DNA from: Yoonia sp. | GTDB lineage: Bacteria > Pseudomonadota > Alphaproteobacteria > Rhodobacterales > Rhodobacteraceae | Direction: 5' to 3' | Assembly: GCA_029252195.1 (NCBI GenBank) | Contig: JAQXBV010000083.1 | Coordinates: 1-46,981, forward strand | Length of the DNA: 46,981 bases | Shown: positions 11,417-23,920 of the stretch, piece by piece | Numbering within the stretch: position 1 is the stretch's first letter | Layout: each line of letters begins with the position of its first letter | The notes under the pieces: generated by a model | What the model saw: the letters and a program-made list of their open reading frames with translations, nothing else | The model's database searches: none | What the model was told of the DNA's origin: nothing | Position numbers and translations under genes: made by a program

Positions 11417-11854
11417 GTGACCGCAGAACTCGACATGATGAAGCTTTACTCCGCCCGCATTCTTGCGCTCGCCGCAGATATGCCGCGCACAGAGCGTTTG
11501 ACAGCCCCCACAGCCACCGCGAAACGGCGCGCGCCGCTGTGTGGATCGACGGTCACTGTTGATCTTGTGGTACGGGACGGTGTGATCGTCGATTACGGGC
11601 AAGACGTGAAGGCTTGCGCCTTGGGGCAAGCGGCGGCTTCTGTTGTAGGCAGTGCCATTGTCGGGCTGACGCCTGCGCAAGTGGTACGCGGGCGCAATCA
11701 AATGTTGGCGATGTTAAAGCAGGATGGCCCCGTGCCCGACGCGCCCTTTGACGGGCTTGAGGTTTTGACACCTGCGAAGGAATACAAAAACCGCCACGCG
11801 TCGATCATGTTGGCCTTTGATGCAACGCTCGACGCACTGGGCGAGACCACATAA
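11417..11854 (+). CDS. IscU/NifU-N-like iron-sulfur scaffold protein
   Basis: A 145-residue protein of the IscU/NifU N-terminal fold. It has the first two positions of the cluster-binding cysteine triad (LCGS near residue 42 and ACALGQAAASVVG near 69). At the third position, where canonical scaffolds have a cysteine in an R-x-C-A setting, this protein reads NRHASIMLAF, so that cysteine is absent. It may hold a cluster differently, or play an accessory role in Fe-S delivery. It starts with GTG. No isc or suf genes are adjacent, so context does not help. Confidence 0.75.
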   Translation: MTAELDMMKLYSARILALAADMPRTERLTAPTATAKRRAPLCGSTVTVDLVVRDGVIVDYGQDVKACALGQAAASVVGSAIVGLTPAQVVRGRNQMLAMLKQDGPVPDAPFDGLEVLTPAKEYKNRHASIMLAFDATLDALGETT

Positions 11855-11889
11855 AAAACCGCCGCGCATCCGTTGCGGGATGGCGGCGG
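11853..11889 (-). terminator. Intrinsic terminator for the small membrane-protein gene
   Basis: A GC-rich hairpin (11859-11871 with 11877-11889, one bulged base) is followed on the minus strand by six T (11858-11853). It therefore terminates minus-strand transcription coming from the 40-residue protein gene at 12156-12034. On the plus strand no T run follows, so it is not a good terminator for the IscU-like gene that it abuts. Confidence 0.7.
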
Positions 11890-12033
11890 GTGAGGGTTGC
11901 GGACGCAGCACCTGATACGAATTTCCCAAGGGGAGAGGCAAAACCCCCGCTACGGAACGCGACAGGCAGGTCATCAAATTGCAAGGTGGGACAAGGCAAA
12001 TTGATGGATCAGGCGCTGCATTCGCTGGGCAGG

Positions 12034-12156
12034 TCAGACAATCCCGGGCAAGGATAGGCCGACAAAAAGCATCACAAGCAGGGCGGCAGCACCAATGGCA
12101 TCTGCGATAATCGTGTCGCTAGAGCGGATAATCACAGTTTTGATTTCTTTGGCCAT
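12034..12156 (-). CDS. 40-residue single-pass membrane protein
   Basis: A very small gene with good support. The ATG at 12156 has a strong GAGGAG ribosome-binding site eight bases upstream. The product (start MAKEIKTVIIR) has a short charged N-terminus and one hydrophobic helix (about 20-38, IGAAALLVMLFVGLSL), and ends GIV. It has its own terminator at 11889-11853. I believe similar short proteins occur in other Rhodobacterales but cannot name a family or function. The longer in-frame extension starting at 12219 has no ribosome-binding site. Confidence 0.75.
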   Translation of the reverse strand: MAKEIKTVIIRSSDTIIADAIGAAALLVMLFVGLSLPGIV

Positions 12157-12256
12157 TGTCACTCTCCTCAGTGTCTTGTTTCTCTTTGTTGCTCCTTTGT
12201 TCCATAAGGTTAACAACATGTAAAGAACAGAAATAGAACAAATGAGAACAAAATTA

Positions 12257-16527
<4,271 letters not shown>

Positions 16528-16583
16528 CTAAGTTTTAACAGTCCCGCAGCATAGGTAAAGGACCACAGCACATGGAAACTGCG

Positions 16584-17297
16584 TCAGGCGCCAATCGCTA
16601 GCTTTTCGGCATTCACCATCGGCTCGGGGTCGCGCAAGACATAGCCCCGCCCCCAGACCGTTTCGATATAATTTTCGCCCTGCGTCGCCTCTGCAAGCTT
16701 TTTGCGCAGCTTGCAGATAAACACATCGATGATCTTCAATTCGGGTTCATCCATGCCGCCACAAAGATGGTTCAAAAACATCTCTTTGGTCAGCGTGGTC
16801 CCTTTGCGCAGGCTCAAAAGCTCGAGCATCTGATATTCCTTGCCCGTCAAATGCACAGTCGAACCACCGACATCTACGGTTTTTGCATCCAGATTGACCG
16901 CAATACGACCCGTCTTAATGATAGATTGCGCATGGCCTTTTGACCGCCGGATGATCGCGTGAATGCGCGCGACAAGCTCTTCGCGGTGGAAAGGTTTTGT
17001 CATGTAATCGTCGGCACCAAAACCAAACCCCTTGAGTTTGCTTTCCGTATCATCGTCACCCGACAAAATCAGAATGGGCGTATCAATGCGGCTTAACCGC
17101 AATTGCCGTAGAACCTCATGGCCGTTCATGTCTGGCAGATTGAGGTCAAGCAGGATGAGATCGTAATCATACAGCTTGGCCAAGTCGATCCCTTCCTCCC
17201 CAAGATCAGTGGCATAAACATTGAGGTTGGCATGGGTCAGCATCAATTCGATGCTTTTCGAGGTCGTTGGATCGTCTTCTACCAATAGGACGCGCAT
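16584..17297 (-). CDS. ctrA: Cell-cycle response regulator CtrA
   Basis: A 237-residue OmpR/PhoB-type response regulator that matches CtrA throughout. The receiver domain (1-118) has the acidic pair at Asp8/Asp9, phosphoacceptor Asp51 ([11 protein letters not shown]) and Lys101 region TKPFHREEL. The DNA-binding winged helix (about 125-228) carries the CtrA-specific [19 protein letters not shown]. In Rhodobacterales CtrA mostly controls motility, gene-transfer-agent and quorum-related genes rather than being essential; that is family knowledge. A CtrA box upstream suggests autoregulation. sciP precedes it, and its phosphodonor chpT is about 20 kb away in this window. Confidence 0.97.
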   Translation of the reverse strand: MRVLLVEDDPTTSKSIELMLTHANLNVYATDLGEEGIDLAKLYDYDLILLDLNLPDMNGHEVLRQLRLSRIDTPILILSGDDDTESKLKGFGFGADDYMTKPFHREELVARIHAIIRRSKGHAQSIIKTGRIAVNLDAKTVDVGGSTVHLTGKEYQMLELLSLRKGTTLTKEMFLNHLCGGMDEPELKIIDVFICKLRKKLAEATQGENYIETVWGRGYVLRDPEPMVNAEKLAIGA

Positions 17298-17344
17298 ATT
17301 TTCTATCCGCTCTCTTCCGTTAATTCACCGTAACCCGCTAATGG

Positions 17345-17359
17345 TTAATTGTGCTTTAA
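17345..17359 (-). promoter_or_regulatory. CtrA box upstream of ctrA
   Basis: TTAA at 17345-17348 and TTAA at 17356-17359 are separated by exactly seven bases, an exact match to the TTAA-N7-TTAA consensus. On the minus strand it reads GTTAA-N7-TTAACC. It lies 48-62 bases upstream of the ctrA start codon, in the 89-base gap after sciP, which is where an autoregulated ctrA promoter would have it. Confidence 0.8.
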
Positions 17360-17386
17360 CGACGCGTAACAACTTTGCATTTCCAT

Positions 17387-17665
17387 CTATGGTTGTCTAT
17401 ACCGCTTAAGCGCAGTCACCCGAAGCCCTGCAAATCCATGATTTTCCACAGCATTTTTCCACTCGTTGAACTCGTCTTCGGATAATCCATAAGTTTCGCG
17501 TGCGTATTCCTCACTGATCAAGCCCGCGCCGACGGCCCGCACAACGATTGCTTTTCGCGATGCAACCCACCGCCGCGTGTCTGCCGACGGTAAATCCGCA
17601 CGGGTTATGATCGTTCCATCTTGTAAGGTCACCGATCTCGGTCCTTCCACTTTTCTCAAATACAT
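17387..17665 (-). CDS. sciP: SciP, small CtrA inhibitory protein (DUF1153)
   Basis: A 92-residue helix-turn-helix protein of the DUF1153/SciP family. The diagnostic VEGPRSVTL, ADLPSADTRRWVASRKAIVV and GLSEDEFNEWKNAVENHGFAGLR segments follow the Caulobacter SciP pattern. In Caulobacter, SciP binds CtrA and stops it from recruiting RNA polymerase. Here the gene is directly upstream of ctrA on the same strand, so activator and antagonist are physically linked and may be partly co-transcribed. It is divergent from mnmA, with 132 bases between the starts. Confidence 0.92.
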   Translation of the reverse strand: MYLRKVEGPRSVTLQDGTIITRADLPSADTRRWVASRKAIVVRAVGAGLISEEYARETYGLSEDEFNEWKNAVENHGFAGLRVTALKRYRQP

Positions 17666-17797
17666 CTCTCACACCCCTTTCAAGGTTTTCCCGAGACCGT
17701 TATGAGGTGACACTCTTAATGATAGGTATAGCTGCGCCTTGTTCATCTGGCGGATTTTCCTATATTTCGAACAAAGCTTTCATGATCGGACGTCAAA

Positions 17798-18937
17798 ATG
17801 CCCCTCGACCCTGCGCTCAACTCCCTTGGCTTTGCCAAGTCCCCTGCTGAAACGCGGGTCGTCGTTGCCATGTCGGGCGGCGTTGATAGCTCTGTTGTAG
17901 CCGCGCAATTGGCTGAAGAAGGTTATGATGTCGTAGGTGTTACCTTGCAGCTTTATGACCACGGCGCGGCCTTGGCCAAAAAGGGTGCCTGCTGTGCGGG
18001 GCGCGATATCCATGACGCCCGCCGTGTCGCCGAGGAAATGGGCTTTCCGCATTATGTGCTCAACTATGAAAACACCTTCCGCGAGGCGGTGATGGATGAG
18101 TTCGCCGACAGCTATCTTGCGGGTGCCACCCCTGTGCCCTGCATCCGCTGCAACGAGCGTGTGAAGTTCAAAGACCTGCTTGAAACCGCCAAGGATCTGG
18201 ACGCCGATTGCATGGCGACAGGTCACTATATTCAGCGGCTGATGGGTGAACATGGCCCTGAATTGCACGCGGCGGCGGATGCGAGCAAAGATCAAAGCTA
18301 TTTCCTGTTTTCCACGACGCCAGAACAGTTGGCTTACCTGCGATTCCCGCTCGGGCATTTGAAATCTAAGGACGAAACCCGCGCGCTGGCGCAAAAATAC
18401 GGGCTTGGCGTGGCCGATAAGCCTGACAGCCAAGACATCTGCTTTGTGCCCAATGGCGACTATGCGGCTGTGATTGAAAAGCTGCGCCCGGGGGCGGCGG
18501 AAGCTGGCGATATCGTCGATGTGACTGGCAAGGTCTTGGGCCAGCATAACGGCGTTATTCACTACACGATTGGCCAGCGGCGCGGGCTTGGGATTGGTGG
18601 ATTGGCTGATCCGCTTTATGTGGTGCGGCTGGACGTGGATAAGCGCCATGTGATCGTCGGCCCTAAGGAGATGCTGGCGACGCGCAAGGTGCCGCTGCGC
18701 GAGATCAACTGGCTCGGTGACGGGTCATTGATGGAGGGTGGCGAGCGCCAGATTGCTGTCAAAGTCCGCTCGACCCGTCTACCGATTGACGCGATCCTGC
18801 GCCCGATCTCTGACACCGAGGCCGAGGTCGAGCTATTGGTCGCCGAAGAAGGTGTGTCGCCCGGGCAGGCTTGTGTGTTCTACGATCCGGACAGCACCCG
18901 CGTTTTGGGCGGTGGCTGGATCTGGCGCGGCTATTGA
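17798..18937 (+). CDS. mnmA: tRNA-specific 2-thiouridylase MnmA
   Basis: A 379-residue MnmA, which installs the 2-thio group on U34 of tRNA-Lys, -Glu and -Gln. The PP-loop SGGVDSS is at 26-32. The catalytic cysteines are Cys118 ([10 protein letters not shown]) and Cys215 (SQDICFVP), matching Cys102 and Cys199 of the E. coli enzyme. The [10 protein letters not shown] segment and the C-terminal beta-barrel are present. This gene faces sciP, so the tRNA-thiolation gene and the cell-cycle regulators share a divergent promoter region. Confidence 0.97.
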   Translation: MPLDPALNSLGFAKSPAETRVVVAMSGGVDSSVVAAQLAEEGYDVVGVTLQLYDHGAALAKKGACCAGRDIHDARRVAEEMGFPHYVLNYENTFREAVMDEFADSYLAGATPVPCIRCNERVKFKDLLETAKDLDADCMATGHYIQRLMGEHGPELHAAADASKDQSYFLFSTTPEQLAYLRFPLGHLKSKDETRALAQKYGLGVADKPDSQDICFVPNGDYAAVIEKLRPGAAEAGDIVDVTGKVLGQHNGVIHYTIGQRRGLGIGGLADPLYVVRLDVDKRHVIVGPKEMLATRKVPLREINWLGDGSLMEGGERQIAVKVRSTRLPIDAILRPISDTEAEVELLVAEEGVSPGQACVFYDPDSTRVLGGGWIWRGY

Positions 18938-19030
18938 AAAATAGATAAAATCTGAGACATTGCCGCGCAAACACGCGTTGTCGCGCAAAATCATCTAGAA
19001 CAAAAGACACAGGCAGCATAGGCAAGACTC

Positions 19031-19903
19031 ATGATTTATAGCACTGCTCAAGAATGGCGCGACGCTGCGCAAAAACGTGTCCTGCTTTTTGCAATGTCGG
19101 GGCTTGGGAAAACCTATTTGTCCAATCTGGTCCGCGCGCAGGGCGATTGGTTTCATTACTCGATCGATTACCGCATTGGCACGCGCTACATGGGCGAATT
19201 GATTGCGGATAATGCCAAGCGTGAGGCGATGAAGGTGCCGTTTTTGCGCGATCTCTTGCGCTCGGACAGTATTTATATCGGGTCGAATATCTCGTTTGAT
19301 GATCTCAAGCCGATGTCGTCATATTTGGGCAAACCGGGCAATCCTGATGAGGGTGGCTTAGAATGGGATGAATATACCCGCCGGCAGGACCAGTTCCAAA
19401 AGGCGGAAGTGGCGGCCCTTTATGACACCGGGCATTTCATTAAGCGGGCCTATGACCTCTATCAATATCCGCATTTTATCTGCGACACGGGCGGGTCAAT
19501 TTGCGAGTGGGTCGATGTGAACGACGCGGATGATCCGATCATGACCTATCTGTCGTCAAAGACGCTCATGATCTGGATTGAGGGGTCCGATGACCACACC
19601 GCCGAACTGATCCGCCGTTTTGACCGCGAACCCAAGCCGATGTCCTATGATCCTGTGTTCCTGCTCAACACATGGACTGCCTATCTGGCTGAATTTGATA
19701 TCCAGCCAAACAAAGTGAACCCTGACAATTTCATACGCTGGGCCTTTGCCAAGGCGCTGGCGCACCGACAGCCGCGTTATAAGGCGATGGCGGATCGTTG
19801 GGGCCTGACGATTCCGATGGAGGCCGTTGCAAAGGTGAAGACCTCCGACGACTTTGTGAATATGGTCGCCGACGCCCTTGAGATGCGGGGCTCTGCCGCT
19901 TAA
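19031..19903 (+). CDS. P-loop ATPase of unknown function
   Basis: A 290-residue cytoplasmic protein. The Walker A motif lies unusually near the N-terminus ([12 protein letters not shown], about 21-32). A conserved-looking block with [14 protein letters not shown] follows at about 43-56, and an acidic-aromatic stretch [15 protein letters not shown] near 155. It resembles nucleoside or small-molecule kinases in size and motif placement, and I believe similar 'ATPase' proteins occur in Rhodobacterales, but I cannot assign a substrate. It lies 93 bases after mnmA and 34 bases before metA on the same strand. Confidence 0.7.
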   Translation: MIYSTAQEWRDAAQKRVLLFAMSGLGKTYLSNLVRAQGDWFHYSIDYRIGTRYMGELIADNAKREAMKVPFLRDLLRSDSIYIGSNISFDDLKPMSSYLGKPGNPDEGGLEWDEYTRRQDQFQKAEVAALYDTGHFIKRAYDLYQYPHFICDTGGSICEWVDVNDADDPIMTYLSSKTLMIWIEGSDDHTAELIRRFDREPKPMSYDPVFLLNTWTAYLAEFDIQPNKVNPDNFIRWAFAKALAHRQPRYKAMADRWGLTIPMEAVAKVKTSDDFVNMVADALEMRGSAA

Positions 19904-19937
19904 CTCTCGTTTTCCCCACGACAACAGGATCAAGACA

Positions 19938-20855
19938 ATGCCCATTAAGATTCCAGCCAACCTCCCCGCCTTTGACGTGCTGACGCGCGAAGGTGTGATG
20001 GTGATGGACCCTGATGCGGCGGTTCATCAGGATATTCGCCCCTTGCGGATTGGCCTGCTCAACCTGATGCCCAAGAAAATCCAGACCGAGAACCAGTTTG
20101 CGCGATTGATCGGGGCGACGCCGCTTCAGATCGAACTCACGCTCATTCGGATGTCCGAGCACCAGACCAAGAATACCGCCGCCGAGCATATGGAAGAGTT
20201 CTATAAGACTTTTGCCGAGGTGAAGGACGAGAAGTTTGACGGGCTGATCATCACAGGCGCGCCGATCGAGCATTTGCCATTTCATGAGGTCACCTATTGG
20301 AATGAGCTGACGCAAATCTTTGACTGGACGCAAACCAATGTGCATTCCACGTTTGGTGTCTGTTGGGGTGGTATGGCGATGATCAACTACTTCCACCATG
20401 TGCCAAAGCATCTGACCGATCACAAAGTCTTCGGATGTTTCCGGCACCGCGTGACCGCCCCTGCCTCGCCCTATTTGCGCGGGTTCTCGGATGACTGTGT
20501 CATACCCGTCAGCCGCTGGACCGAGATGCGCCAAGACGACATCGACAAGGCAGGCGGATTGCAAACGCTGATCACCAGCGACGAATCCGGTCCCTGTTTG
20601 GTCGAAGACGCCGCCCACCGCGCACTCTATATATTTAATCACTTTGAATATGACAGCGGGACGCTCAAGCAAGAATACGACCGCGACGTGGCCGAAGGCA
20701 CGCCGATCAACATTCCGATGAATTACTATCCCAACGATGACCCCACGGCACCACCGATGAATAAGTGGAGAAGTCACGCGCATCTTCTATATGGTAACTG
20801 GATCAACCAGATTTATCAGACAACGGCGTATGACATTAATGACATCGGGACGTAA
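19938..20855 (+). CDS. metA: MetA, homoserine O-acyltransferase (probably O-acetyltransferase)
   Basis: A 305-residue MetA-family enzyme, activating homoserine for methionine synthesis. The nucleophile is Cys142 in FGVCWGG. Residue 111, which decides acyl-donor choice in this family, is glutamate ([10 protein letters not shown]), the residue associated with acetyl-CoA use in Bacillus cereus; enzymes using succinyl-CoA have glycine there. I therefore predict O-acetylhomoserine as product. The ATG at 19938 follows AGGA at acceptable spacing; the frame's earlier methionine lies inside the upstream gene. Its 3' end overlaps the next gene. Confidence 0.94.
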   Translation: MPIKIPANLPAFDVLTREGVMVMDPDAAVHQDIRPLRIGLLNLMPKKIQTENQFARLIGATPLQIELTLIRMSEHQTKNTAAEHMEEFYKTFAEVKDEKFDGLIITGAPIEHLPFHEVTYWNELTQIFDWTQTNVHSTFGVCWGGMAMINYFHHVPKHLTDHKVFGCFRHRVTAPASPYLRGFSDDCVIPVSRWTEMRQDDIDKAGGLQTLITSDESGPCLVEDAAHRALYIFNHFEYDSGTLKQEYDRDVAEGTPINIPMNYYPNDDPTAPPMNKWRSHAHLLYGNWINQIYQTTAYDINDIGT

Positions 20856-21837
20856 AATCCTTCGCGCCGCCTTTACTGCTTTTGGCGGGGCGGCACTTTT
20901 GGCCAGTTGTACCTCTTTGACCAAGGACACGCAGATCGAAACCAGCTTTCCGCCCGTCGGGAGCTTTGTCGAGGTCACAGGTGGCAAGGTGCATTATCTA
21001 CGCGAAGGCACTGGCCCCGAATTGATCTTGCTCCATGGCGCGGGGGGTAATTTACGCGACTATACCTTTGATTTAGTCGATTTGCTGAAAGATCGCTACA
21101 CCGTCACGGCCTTCGACAGGCCCGGTCACGGATATACCGACCGCGTGCCGGGCATTGAGACAGGTGCCTTCGCGACTGATGGCGACAGCCCGCAAGCCCA
21201 AGCGCTTATGTTGCGGGAAGCGGCGTTCAAGCTGGGGATCACCGATCCTATTGTTGCGGGGCATAGCTACGGTGGCATTGTGGCTTTGGCTTGGGCGGTT
21301 GAGGGGCTGGACGTTGACAGCCGCCAGAACGCAAAGGCCGTGGTAAGCTTTGCGGGCGTGGCGATGCCTTGGCCGGGCGGTCTGGGCGCTTATTACACGG
21401 TCAATGGTAGCGCGCTTGGTGGTGGGCTTGTGGTGCCGATCCTATCGGCGCTCGTGCCCAACGGGACGATTGATAAGGTCGTGGATGCCACTTTTGCTCC
21501 CAATCCTGCGCCCGCAGGTTACGCACAGCACCTCGGCGGTCAGCTTGTTATGCGCCCCGCGAATTTCCGCGCCAATGTGCGGCAGGTCAAAACGCTTTAT
21601 CCAAACGTGGTAGCCCTTTCAAAACGCTATCCCGAGCTCACCCTGCCCATCGAGATTTTACACGGGACGGAAGATAAAACTGTGCCGATCACGATCCACG
21701 CTCGCGAAATCGCCAAGATCGTCCCCTCCGTGACTGTGACCGAACTGGCAGGCGTCGGTCATGTGCCACATCATGTGGATACCGCCGCCGCAATTGCCGT
21801 TATCGATGCGGCAGCCCACCGCGCCGGATTGCGCTAG
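20830..21837 (+). CDS. Alpha/beta-hydrolase fold lipoprotein
   Basis: A 335-residue alpha/beta hydrolase with a lipoprotein signal: a basic N-terminus, a hydrophobic stretch, and the lipobox LLASC, so it should be anchored at the membrane facing the periplasm. The nucleophile elbow is GHSYGG, the acid lies in GTEDKTVP and the histidine in GVGHVPHH. The early [10 protein letters not shown] is the oxyanion-hole HG motif. The substrate is unknown. The start overlaps the metA 3' end; 20830 and 20839 are both possible ATGs and neither has a strong ribosome-binding site. Confidence 0.85.
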   Translation: MTLMTSGRKILRAAFTAFGGAALLASCTSLTKDTQIETSFPPVGSFVEVTGGKVHYLREGTGPELILLHGAGGNLRDYTFDLVDLLKDRYTVTAFDRPGHGYTDRVPGIETGAFATDGDSPQAQALMLREAAFKLGITDPIVAGHSYGGIVALAWAVEGLDVDSRQNAKAVVSFAGVAMPWPGGLGAYYTVNGSALGGGLVVPILSALVPNGTIDKVVDATFAPNPAPAGYAQHLGGQLVMRPANFRANVRQVKTLYPNVVALSKRYPELTLPIEILHGTEDKTVPITIHAREIAKIVPSVTVTELAGVGHVPHHVDTAAAIAVIDAAAHRAGLR

Positions 21838-21885
21838 GCGGCACGGATGCGCATAGTGGCCCTAACACTGACCAAAGGATGACCC

Positions 21886-22755
21886 ATGGACTTGCCATTT
21901 GACGGAGGCATTAGCCGGTTTTATGCGGATCACGCGCCCGATGATGTCCGCGAGGCGATCCGCACCGCAGACAAGAAAGCCATCTTGAACGCGCGGTTCC
22001 CCTATCAGAAACGCATGGGCAAAACCGCCTATGAGGCCGAAATCGAAGCGCTCCAAGTACAGCTTGTGCGCCTGCAGGCATGGGCGCGCGACAAAGGCGA
22101 GCGGATTGTCATCGTCTATGAAGGCCGTGATGCGGCGGGCAAAGGGGGAACAATCTCGCGGTTCCGCGAGAACCTCAATCCGCGCAATGCTCGCGTCGTC
22201 GCCCTGTCCAAACCGTCGGAGGCCGAGGCCTCGCAATGGTATTTTCAGCGCTACATCGACCACATGCCCTCTGCGGGTGAAATCGTCCTGTTCGACCGGA
22301 GCTGGTATAATCGGGGCGTTGTCGAACATGTGTTTGGTTTTTGCACGCCAGAGGCGCGCGAAAAATGGTTCGGGCAGGTTGGTGCCTTTGAAAAGCTGCT
22401 TGTTGATGAAGGGATCAAACTCTTTAAAATCTGGCTCAACATCGGCCAAGCGACCCAGCTTAAACGGTTTCTGGACCGCGAGCGCGATCCGTTGAAACAG
22501 TGGAAACTGTCTTGGATTGACGTAGAGGGGCTGTCGAAATGGGAGGCCTATACTGCTGACATCGACGAGACCTTGGCGCGCTCCGATACGGACGCCGCGC
22601 CTTGGACGGTCATCCGCTCTGATGACAAGCGCCGTGCAAGGCTGAATACAATCCGCGCGGTCCTGAGCCGCATCGACTACGACGGGCGCGACGCGGATGC
22701 GCTGGGTGAGCTTGATCCCAAGATCGCAGGAGGCGTTGACCTCTGGCATGGCTAA
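21886..22755 (+). CDS. ppk2: Polyphosphate kinase 2
   Basis: A 289-residue single-domain PPK2, which transfers phosphate between polyphosphate and nucleotides. The Walker A motif is EGRDAAGKGGT (79-89); the Walker B region is EIVLFDRSWYNRG, and the lid module with arginines follows. The length fits the one-domain class, which usually phosphorylates nucleoside diphosphates, but the exact class cannot be read from motifs alone. The stop overlaps the start of the TetR gene by eight bases, so ppk2, the regulator and the PagL-like gene probably form one operon. Confidence 0.93.
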   Translation: MDLPFDGGISRFYADHAPDDVREAIRTADKKAILNARFPYQKRMGKTAYEAEIEALQVQLVRLQAWARDKGERIVIVYEGRDAAGKGGTISRFRENLNPRNARVVALSKPSEAEASQWYFQRYIDHMPSAGEIVLFDRSWYNRGVVEHVFGFCTPEAREKWFGQVGAFEKLLVDEGIKLFKIWLNIGQATQLKRFLDRERDPLKQWKLSWIDVEGLSKWEAYTADIDETLARSDTDAAPWTVIRSDDKRRARLNTIRAVLSRIDYDGRDADALGELDPKIAGGVDLWHG

Positions 22756-23365
22756 ACGCGGGTATCATCATGGCAATCTGCGCGAAGCTTTGGTCAATGG
22801 CTGCCTGTCGCTGATCCAAAAACGCGGACCAACGGGGTTTACGCTGTCTGAAGCCGCGCGCGAGGCTGGCGTCACGCCTGCCGCCGTCTACCGTCACTTT
22901 GAAGGGCGCGAAGATCTGATCGCAGAAGCCGCCTTGCAAGGCTACGGCATATTCGCCGAGATGCTTGAGCAAGCCTACGCAAGCGGGAAACCCTCGGATT
23001 TGAAGGCCTTTGAAGCGACGGGGCGCGCTTATCTTGCTTTTGCCAACAGGTATCCGGGCCACTATGTCGCGATGTTCGAGAGTGGCATTTCGATCCAGCG
23101 CACATCCGAGCTGAACAAGGCGGCACAGCGCGCACTTGGGGTCTTGGAAACCGCTGCTGTCGCCCTGAGCGAGCATATCCCGATTGAAAAACGCCCGCCG
23201 CCGCAGATGTTTTCAGCGCATATCTGGGCGATGTCCCATGGTGTGGTCGAGCTTTTTGCGCGTGGCAGCCCAGGCACGAAGTCACCTTTCCCGCCCGAGG
23301 ACTTGCTTGAAACAGGGATCGGAATATACCTACGCGGGCTAGGGCTCGTGGCGCCCGACTTATAG
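22748..23365 (+). CDS. TetR-family transcriptional regulator
   Basis: A 205-residue TetR-type repressor. The helix-turn-helix occupies about 8-54 (YHHGNLREALV, FTLSEAAREAGVTPAAVYRHFEGREDL), and the C-terminal ligand domain has a TetR_C_33/WHG-like composition. The start is the ATG that overlaps the ppk2 stop; the longer frame begins within ppk2. It probably regulates its own operon, including the lipid A deacylase-like gene nine bases downstream, but I see no clear operator. Confidence 0.9.
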   Translation: MAKRGYHHGNLREALVNGCLSLIQKRGPTGFTLSEAAREAGVTPAAVYRHFEGREDLIAEAALQGYGIFAEMLEQAYASGKPSDLKAFEATGRAYLAFANRYPGHYVAMFESGISIQRTSELNKAAQRALGVLETAAVALSEHIPIEKRPPPQMFSAHIWAMSHGVVELFARGSPGTKSPFPPEDLLETGIGIYLRGLGLVAPDL

Positions 23366-23374
23366 GAGGACATC

Positions 23375-23887
23375 ATGAACGGAACGCTTGCTGTTATTTT
23401 TCTCGTCGCCAGTCTCACGGATATGGGCTTCAATGATTGTGCGACCGGATGCCTTGGACCAGAACAAGCCGTGCAAAGGTTGTCGTTTCAGGCCGCGAAA
23501 GTCGAGTTTCAAGAAGATATCATCGGCAACGAAGTCTATGTCGGCTATGATGTGGGGATGTCTTATGGGCCGTTCCAGCCGACCCTTGGTGCCTCTGTGA
23601 CCGACGATGGGGCCTATTGGATTGGCGCGGGCGCAAAGTGGACAAGCCAAGGGGTTTTTGACAGCCCGTTCTTTATCGAATCGTCCTTGATGCCCGGCTA
23701 TTTTGAGAAGGGCGACGGTCCAGACCTGAGCGGCCATTTGCAGTTCCGCTCGTCATTGGGTCTCGGCTATCCCTTTGCGAATGGCGCAACCATTCTGGCG
23801 TCATATGACCACCGCTCGAACGCGGATACGCAGATGCCCAATCCAGGGCTAGAGACCATTGCGGTCAGGGTTGCGTTTCCCTTTTAG
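23375..23887 (+). CDS. PagL-like lipid A 3-O-deacylase (acyloxyacyl hydrolase)
   Basis: A 170-residue outer-membrane beta-barrel protein with alternating hydrophobic strands, ending in the aromatic AFPF expected for barrel insertion. The PagL catalytic triad His-Ser-Glu is matched with identical spacing: His146 and Ser148 in YDHRSNAD, and Glu160 in NPGLE (PagL: 126, 128 and 140). It would remove the 3-O acyl chain of lipid A. The ribosome-binding site is strong (GGAGG). The N-terminal signal sequence is short and lacks positive charges, which is unusual. It is the last gene of the ppk2-tetR operon. Confidence 0.78.
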   Translation: MNGTLAVIFLVASLTDMGFNDCATGCLGPEQAVQRLSFQAAKVEFQEDIIGNEVYVGYDVGMSYGPFQPTLGASVTDDGAYWIGAGAKWTSQGVFDSPFFIESSLMPGYFEKGDGPDLSGHLQFRSSLGLGYPFANGATILASYDHRSNADTQMPNPGLETIAVRVAFPF

Positions 23888-23894
23888 CACGGGC

Positions 23895-23912
23895 GATGGG
23901 TCAAGACCCATC
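23895..23912. repeat. Perfect inverted repeat, REP-like
   Basis: GATGGGTC and GACCCATC are separated by two bases and followed by CTACGC. This resembles the widespread GTAGGATGGGT...ACCCATC dispersed palindromes of proteobacterial genomes. It sits between two convergent genes (PagL-like and the ABC ATPase) and could also work as a weak transcription terminator. Only one copy is seen in the window. Confidence 0.5.
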
Positions 23913-23920
23913 CTACGCAG

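Noticed and set aside
12157..12256. Possible second CtrA box upstream of the 40-residue protein gene
   Set aside because: TTAA-N7-TAAA is one base off the consensus; half sites of this kind are common in AT-rich spacers.
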